Source of the DNA: Xanthomonas campestris pv. badrii
GTDB lineage: Bacteria > Pseudomonadota > Gammaproteobacteria > Xanthomonadales > Xanthomonadaceae
DNA: 64,000 nucleotides
Direction of reading: 5' to 3'
Assembly: GCF_012848175.1 (NCBI RefSeq)
Contig: NZ_CP051651.1
Location: 1,054,001-1,118,000 of the forward strand
The position numbers and the translations under genes are program-made. A model generated the notes under the pieces. That model did no database searches, was not told the origin of the DNA, and saw nothing but the letters and a program-made list of their open reading frames with translations. Positions 58,902 through 64,000 of this stretch are shown piece by piece (positions within the stretch are counted from its first letter, which is position 1; each line of letters begins with the position of its first letter).

Positions 58902-61900
58902 TGCCGCGAGCACCAGACGCGGCACAGCGACACCAGCTTGTCCACGTCGATGGGCTTGGCGATGTAGTCGTTGGCGCCGGCTTCCAGGCAGCGTTCGCGG
59001 TCGTCGGCCATGGCCTTGGCGGTGAGCGCGATGATGGGCAGGTCCTGCCATTGCCGATTGGCGCGGATCTGGCGCATCGCGGTCAGGCCATCCATCTCCG
59101 GCATCATGATGTCCATCAACACCAGGTCCACCTCGCGCGACTCCAGGCGCTCCAGCGCTTCGCGTCCGTTGCGGGCGATTTCCAGCGTCACGCCCAGGGG
59201 TTCGAGCACGCTGGACAGCGCGAAAATATTGCGCACATCGTCTTCGGCCAGCAACACGGTGGCGCCGTCGAGCACCGCATCGCGGCGACGGGCTTCGCGC
59301 AGCAGGCGTTGCTGGTCGCTCGGCAGCGAGGCTTCCACGCTGTGCAGGAACAGCGTCACTTCGTCGAGCAGGCGCTCGGGCGAGCGCACGCCCTTGATGA
59401 TGATGCTTTTGGAATAGCGGCGCAGGCGCTGTTCTTCGTCGCGCGTCAGCGCGCGGCCGGTGTAGACGATCACTGGCGGGAAGGCCACGGCATCGTTGCC
59501 GGCCATGCGTTCGAGCAGGTCGTAGCCGCTGCCGTCCGGCAGTGCCAGGTCGGTGACCATGCAATCGAAGGTGGAGCCGGCCAGTTGCTGCATCGCCTCG
59601 GCAATCGTGCCCACGGCCACGATCTCCAATTGGTCGCGTGCCAGCAGCAGCTGCAGATTGGCGCGCAAGGCGCTGTCGTCTTCGACGATCAGCAGGCGGC
59701 GCACCGCACGTGCGTTGGTTTCTTCCAGCTGGCGGATCGCACCGGCCAGCAAGTCGCGTGTGGCCGGCTTGATCAGATAGCCCACCGCGCCCAGTTCCAG
59801 CGCAATCTGGCTGCGTTCCAGTGCGGACACCACATGCACCGGGATATGGCGGGTGGCGGGGTCGCGCTTGAGGCGTTCGAGCACGCTCAGCCCGGACGCA
59901 TCGGGCAGGCCGATGTCCAGCAGGATCCCGCTGGGGCGTAGTTCGGCAGCCAGGCGTAACGCCTCTTCGGCACTGGGCGCCACCACGCAGTCGAAATCCA
60001 GTTCATGCGCCAGGTCGACCAGCGCCTGCGCAAAGCGGGTGTCGTCTTCCACCGCCAGGATCAGCCGGCCCGGCCGCAACCGTTGATCGCGGTCGTCCAG
60101 CGCAGGCTGCAGTGGCGCGGCGCCGGCGGCGGGAATCGGCAACGGCGGCGTGAGCGCGGCGGTACTGGCGTGGCCAACCCGCGCAGCAGTCGCCAGGCCC
60201 GCGGCTGGTGCAGTGGCGGCAAGGTCGGCGTCAGGAGTGGCGGCGCTTTCTGCCGGTGCACCGTCGGTGGGCAGCTCCAGCGTGAAGCAACTGCCGCGTC
60301 CTGGCTCGCTACTCACACGGATGCTGCCGCCCATGCGTTGCGCCAGATCGCGCGAGATTGACAAGCCCAGGCCGGTACCGCCATAGCGCCGCCGTGTGCT
60401 GCCGTCGGCCTGCCGGAATGCTTCGAAGATCACCTCGGTCTGTTCGCGGGCAATGCCGATGCCGGTGTCTTCCACCTTGAACAGCACCCGCCCGGTCGCA
60501 TGCGCCTGGATCGACAGGCGCACCTTGCCGTGCTCGGTGAACTTGATCGCGTTGGCCAGCAGGTTCTTGAGGATTTGCTGCAGGCGCTGGTTGTCGACCA
60601 CCAGCTGGCCGGGGGCGCCGACCTCGGCGTCGATCTCCAGGGTCAGGCCCTTCTGCCGCGCCAGCGGTTCGAAGGTGTCGCGCAGCCGCTGCACGATGCT
60701 GCCGGTGTCCACGGTCTCATCGGCCAGCTCCACATGCCCGGCCTCGATCTTGGACAGGTCCAGGATGTCGTTGATCAGCGCCAGCAGGTCGTTGTTGGAC
60801 GACAGGATCGCCTGTGCGTACTTCACCTGTTCGGCGCTGAGCGTGCCGTCCTTGTTGTCGGCCAGCAGCTTGGCCAGGATCAGCGCGCTGTTGAGCGGCG
60901 TGCGCAATTCGTGCGACATGTTGGCCAGGAACTCGGACTTGTAGCGCGAGGCGGTCGCCAACTCATTGCCATTGCGCACCAGCTGGTTCTGCGCAACCAG
61001 CAAGGCCTGCTTCTGCGCTTCCAGCGCCTGGGTGCGCTCTTCCAGCTGCACGTTGGTCTGTTCCAGCTCGGCCTGTTGCTGCTCCAGATCGCTCTGCGAC
61101 TGCTGCAGGCTGCGGCTCTGTTCTTCCAGTTCTTCGTTGGCAACGCGCAGTTCTTCCTGCTGCGTCTGCAGTTCCTCGCTCTGGCGCTGGGTTTCTTCCA
61201 GCAGGGCCACCAACTGCGCGCGCAGCAGCGCGGTGCGCAAGGCCAGGCCGATGTTCTCGCCACAGCGTGTCAGCAGTTCTTCCTCGCGCGTGGCGGCCGG
61301 GCGCGCATCGCTGACACGGCCCAGCTCCAGCAGGCCGATCACCCGGCCATCGGCGGTGACCGGAGCCAGCAACAGTTCCTGGCAGGCGCTCTGGCCCAGA
61401 CCGGAGGCGATCTGCAGATGCCCGGCATCCACGCCGCGCACCCGGCGCACCGCCGCCCGCTGCACTACCTCGCCCCATTGGCCGGCAGTGGTCGGCAGCG
61501 AGGCTGGCATGTCCACCGGCAGCGCGGCGCCGCCGGTCAGGCGCAGGCGATCGCCTTCGATGCGATACAAGGCACCGACCTGCGCATCCAGCGTCTGGCA
61601 CAGGGCGCGCACTGCGGCATCGGCCAGGTCTTGCGGGCTCTGGTCGCCACGCAGGCTGGCTTCCACGGTGTTTTCGGCCTGCTGCAGCCACAGCGCCACT
61701 TCGGCCTGGCGCCGCGCCCGGATCGCCTGCGTCACCACCAGCGCCATCGCCAAGAACGACACGCCGCCGATGCCGCGATTGATCGAAGAGAAACTCGAGT
61801 TGGTGCTGGGCGGCGCCAGATGAAATCCAATCGCCAGCAGTACGCACGACAGCACGCCGACCACGAGGGGAACCTGCGGGCGGTTCTGGAACACGGTCAC

Positions 61901-62035
61901 GGCAACGGCCATGAAATAGGTCAGCCACACGGCATAGCCGAGCGGCGTCACCAGCTCTGCGCCCAATGTCCCCGCCATCAAGGCCGCCGCGCACACCCAG
62001 ATCCAGCGGTCGCGTGTGGTCGAGATGTTCTGCAT
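58898..62035 (-). CDS. Membrane hybrid histidine kinase with GAF domain, long coiled coil and three receivers
   Basis: The 1045-residue protein has four membrane spans (about 11-29, 34-50, 56-74, 88-105), a GAF domain (about 125-270), a long Glu/Gln-rich coiled coil (about 280-350), HisKA with His375 (LANMSHELRTPLNSAL), HATPase_c, and three receivers (ILLDIGLP, MVTDLALP and LVLMDIMMPEMDG). It is the first gene of the unit with CheR, CheB and a receiver-kinase. The coil is rich in EE/QQ pairs. The ATG at 62035 (MQNISTTRDRW) precedes the first span. Confidence 0.92.
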   Translation of the reverse strand: MQNISTTRDRWIWVCAAALMAGTLGAELVTPLGYAVWLTYFMAVAVTVFQNRPQVPLVVGVLSCVLLAIGFHLAPPSTNSSFSSINRGIGGVSFLAMALVVTQAIRARRQAEVALWLQQAENTVEASLRGDQSPQDLADAAVRALCQTLDAQVGALYRIEGDRLRLTGGAALPVDMPASLPTTAGQWGEVVQRAAVRRVRGVDAGHLQIASGLGQSACQELLLAPVTADGRVIGLLELGRVSDARPAATREEELLTRCGENIGLALRTALLRAQLVALLEETQRQSEELQTQQEELRVANEELEEQSRSLQQSQSDLEQQQAELEQTNVQLEERTQALEAQKQALLVAQNQLVRNGNELATASRYKSEFLANMSHELRTPLNSALILAKLLADNKDGTLSAEQVKYAQAILSSNNDLLALINDILDLSKIEAGHVELADETVDTGSIVQRLRDTFEPLARQKGLTLEIDAEVGAPGQLVVDNQRLQQILKNLLANAIKFTEHGKVRLSIQAHATGRVLFKVEDTGIGIAREQTEVIFEAFRQADGSTRRRYGGTGLGLSISRDLAQRMGGSIRVSSEPGRGSCFTLELPTDGAPAESAATPDADLAATAPAAGLATAARVGHASTAALTPPLPIPAAGAAPLQPALDDRDQRLRPGRLILAVEDDTRFAQALVDLAHELDFDCVVAPSAEEALRLAAELRPSGILLDIGLPDASGLSVLERLKRDPATRHIPVHVVSALERSQIALELGAVGYLIKPATRDLLAGAIRQLEETNARAVRRLLIVEDDSALRANLQLLLARDQLEIVAVGTIAEAMQQLAGSTFDCMVTDLALPDGSGYDLLERMAGNDAVAFPPVIVYTGRALTRDEEQRLRRYSKSIIIKGVRSPERLLDEVTLFLHSVEASLPSDQQRLLREARRRDAVLDGATVLLAEDDVRNIFALSSVLEPLGVTLEIARNGREALERLESREVDLVLMDIMMPEMDGLTAMRQIRANRQWQDLPIIALTAKAMADDRERCLEAGANDYIAKPIDVDKLVSLCRVWCSRQ

Positions 62036-62191
62036 GTGGCATGGACCGAAACTGAGGGGCGGCCATGGTAGCCGATAAGTTTCACGCGCAAATCGCCGGG
62101 TTTTTGACGCGTTTGCGGCTGCGGCAGCTTGCACGCATCCTTCACGTGAACGTCACTATGGTCGCGCGTTTTTCCGGGGAAGCATCGCCAG

Positions 62192-63355
62192 ATGGATGCC
62201 CAGACGGCCATCGACAACGCGGGGCTGCTGTCTCACGACAGCCGGCAGTGCCAGCTGTTGGTGCAGAGCGTTTCCGACTACGCCATCTACATGCTCGATG
62301 TCGCAGGGCATGTGCGCAGCTGGAATCCCGGTGGCCAGCGCATCAAGGGCTACCGCGCCGATGAGGTGCTTGGCGCGCATTTCTCGCGGTTTTACCTGCC
62401 CGAGGATGTGCAGCGCAACGAGCCGAAGCGCAATCTCGAGCTTGCCCGCCAGCAGGGCCGCCTGGCCACCGAAGGCTGGCGCCTGCGCAAGGACGGCAGC
62501 CGCTTCTGGGCCAGCGTGGTGATCGAACCGGTGCTGGAATTCGGCGTGCTGGTCGGCTTTGCCAAGATCACCCGCGATGTCAACGACCGCCACGAAGCGC
62601 AGCGATTGCTGCAACAGGCGCAGCACGCGCTGTTGCAATCGCAGAAGGTGGAAGCGCTGGGCCGGCTGACGCTGGGCATGGCGCACGATTTCAACAACCT
62701 GCTCACGGTGATGGCGACCAGCCTGGACCTGATTGCCTTGCGCGCCGGCGACGATGCGCGCACGCGCATGCTGGTGGAAGCGGCGCAGACGGCGGTGGAT
62801 CGCGGCGCCTTGCTGACGCGGCAGCTGCTGTCGTTTGCGCGCGGTCAACGGCTGGCACCGGAACGACACGCCGCCAACGCGGTAGTGACGCGTGCGCTGG
62901 AGCTGCTGCGCCGCGCTTGCCCGGCTGGAATTGGCCTGGCGTTGCAGCTGTCCGATGCATTGCCGGATGTCTGCGTTGACCCCAGTCAGCTCGAATCGGC
63001 ACTGCTCAACCTGGTGTTCAACAGTTGCGATGCAATGCCCAACGGTGGCGCGATCGCCGTGAGCACCGCCGTGCAGCAGCGCGCTGCGCCATCGGATCCG
63101 CACGGCGCCGTGCGCGGCTATGTCGGCATCGCGGTGCGCGACGACGGCCCGGGCATGTCGGTGCACGTGGCGCAGCGCGCCAGCGAACCGTTTTTCACCA
63201 CCAAGGATGTTGGCAAGGGCTCCGGCCTCGGATTGAGCCAGGTATTCGGCTTTGCATCCCAGTCCGGTGGTTTTGCGCAGATCGAGACCGCACCAGGACG
63301 CGGCACTACTGTCACCCTGTTTCTCCCGGCCATCGAGGAGGCCGAGCATGACTGA
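62192..63355 (+). CDS. PAS-domain histidine kinase
   Basis: The 387-residue soluble kinase has a PAS domain (about 20-130; YAIYMLDVAGHVRSWNPGGQRIKGY, a pattern common in PAS kinases), HisKA with His165 (LGMAHDFNNLLTVMA) and HATPase_c (ALLNLVFNSCDAM, DDGPGMS, GSGLGLSQVFG). It is transcribed divergently from the large hybrid kinase (156-base gap) and overlaps the receiver gene by eight bases. It probably phosphorylates that receiver. Confidence 0.93.
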   Translation: MDAQTAIDNAGLLSHDSRQCQLLVQSVSDYAIYMLDVAGHVRSWNPGGQRIKGYRADEVLGAHFSRFYLPEDVQRNEPKRNLELARQQGRLATEGWRLRKDGSRFWASVVIEPVLEFGVLVGFAKITRDVNDRHEAQRLLQQAQHALLQSQKVEALGRLTLGMAHDFNNLLTVMATSLDLIALRAGDDARTRMLVEAAQTAVDRGALLTRQLLSFARGQRLAPERHAANAVVTRALELLRRACPAGIGLALQLSDALPDVCVDPSQLESALLNLVFNSCDAMPNGGAIAVSTAVQQRAAPSDPHGAVRGYVGIAVRDDGPGMSVHVAQRASEPFFTTKDVGKGSGLGLSQVFGFASQSGGFAQIETAPGRGTTVTLFLPAIEEAEHD

Positions 63356-63716
63356 ATCCCTGCGCCTGCTGATGGTGGAAGATCAAGAAGAACTGCGCGA
63401 GTTGATCGGCGAAGCGCTGCGCGATGCCGGCATCAGTGTCGACACCGCCGACGACGGCCATGGCGCGTTGCGCATGCTGCGCGAGAGCGGGCCTTACGAC
63501 GTGGTATTCAGCGACATCCGCATGCCCAACGGCATGTCGGGCATCGAGTTGAGCGAGCAGGTGGCGCAGCTGCTGCCGCAGGCGCGCGTGATCCTGGCAT
63601 CGGGCTTTGCCAAGGCGCAGCTGCCGCCGCTGCCGGCGCGGGTCGATTTCCTGCCCAAGCCGTATCGCCTGCGCCAGCTCATCGACATGCTGAAGGGCGT
63701 GGCCGCCAGCGCCTGA
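63348..63716 (+). CDS. Single-domain response regulator
   Basis: The 122-residue protein is one receiver domain: MVEDQEELREL (acidic pair), phospho-acceptor Asp56 in VVFSDIRMPNG, and Lys in DFLPKPYRL. It has no output domain, so it relays phosphate or binds a partner. It starts eight bases before the end of the PAS kinase gene. Confidence 0.93.
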   Translation: MTESLRLLMVEDQEELRELIGEALRDAGISVDTADDGHGALRMLRESGPYDVVFSDIRMPNGMSGIELSEQVAQLLPQARVILASGFAKAQLPPLPARVDFLPKPYRLRQLIDMLKGVAASA

Positions 63717-63868
63717 GAGCCGCCGGCCGCCGCGGCAGGGCATGCTCGCCTCGTGCCAGCCTCGGCGCGCACCAGTCCATACCGGTTGCCAGTGGCCGCC
63801 AATCCACCGCGCGTTCGCCAACGTCTCAGGCGGTGCCGACAGCGCTGCGCGCGCAGGTGGGGAAGCGG

Positions 63869-64000
63869 TCAGTCCACAGCATGTACCGTCCAGGCCACCA
63901 GCCGTATCACCAGCGGGCGCACGACCAGCACGCAGCAAAACGCCGTCGGCATCGCGATGCGGTAGGCATCCAGCACGCGCCAAGGGAAGCCCGGCGCCAG
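63869..64000 (-). CDS. Probable DUF2798 membrane protein, C-terminal end (cut by window edge)
   Basis: The visible 43 C-terminal residues read PGFPWRVLDAYRIAMPTAF, then CCVLVVRPLVIRLVAWTVH, the usual end of small DUF2798 proteins (two membrane helices, the second rich in V/L ending in PLVxRLV). The start lies beyond base 64000. The identification rests on this short segment. Confidence 0.5.
   Translation of the reverse strand: MAPGFPWRVLDAYRIAMPTAFCCVLVVRPLVIRLVAWTVHAVD

Overview
The window is a GC-rich stretch (most genes have G/C at the third codon position) from a plant-pathogenic Xanthomonas. The strongest evidence is the divergent hrpG-hrpX pair, the master regulators of the Xanthomonas type III secretion (Hrp) regulon, at 38981-42047. 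The typical Xanthomonas intergenic repeats (CTCCCGC-aa-GCGGGAG hairpins, GATTCCC runs, a GTAG-type REP) and the gene order uvrA / rplU-rpmA-obgE / rpsT / murJ / ribF-ileS-lspA-ispH / cyoABCD agree. I cannot fix the species. No prophage, insertion sequence, CRISPR array or secretion cluster is visible. One tRNA gene (Thr, CGT) is present.

Region 1-20 kb is mainly housekeeping: the start of minC behind a GNAT acetyltransferase, a NarL/DesK-type two-component pair, an SRPBCC/effector-binding-like protein, DUF423 and AlkA-type DNA repair genes, a translationally coupled SPFH/membrane/ribbon-helix-helix operon preceded by a perfect palindrome, purT, an exported phosphodiesterase-fold protein, bpt, an exported five-EF-hand protein, tesB, an enoyl-CoA hydratase, a PCu(A)C copper chaperone and a uvrA-thioesterase operon.

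Region 20-39 kb holds conserved translation and envelope genes: rplU-rpmA-obgE, rpsT, murJ, ribF-ileS-lspA-ispH, tRNA-Thr, the bo3-type quinol oxidase cyoABCD, an M61 peptidase and radA. The gaps between them carry several families of hairpin repeats. A DUF805 gene lacking its 5' part abuts a GTAG-type REP element.

Region 39-64 kb is dominated by regulation. hrpG and hrpX flank an 841-bp intergenic region with two palindromic sites sharing the half-site GAATGGTA. They are followed by a divergent HSP90 paralogue paired with a TPR protein. A six-gene, fully overlapping operon then encodes an RsbR-RsbS-RsbT stressosome core, an ATPase-PP2C fusion, a histidine kinase and a hybrid kinase, with no sigma-B. 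After a TonB-dependent receptor, trxC and a DUF1428 gene, a second signalling cluster encodes a 1045-residue hybrid kinase with three receivers, CheR, CheB and a receiver-kinase, with a divergent PAS kinase/receiver pair. No chemoreceptor is present, so CheR/CheB probably act on something other than a classical chemotaxis receptor. The window ends inside a probable DUF2798 gene.
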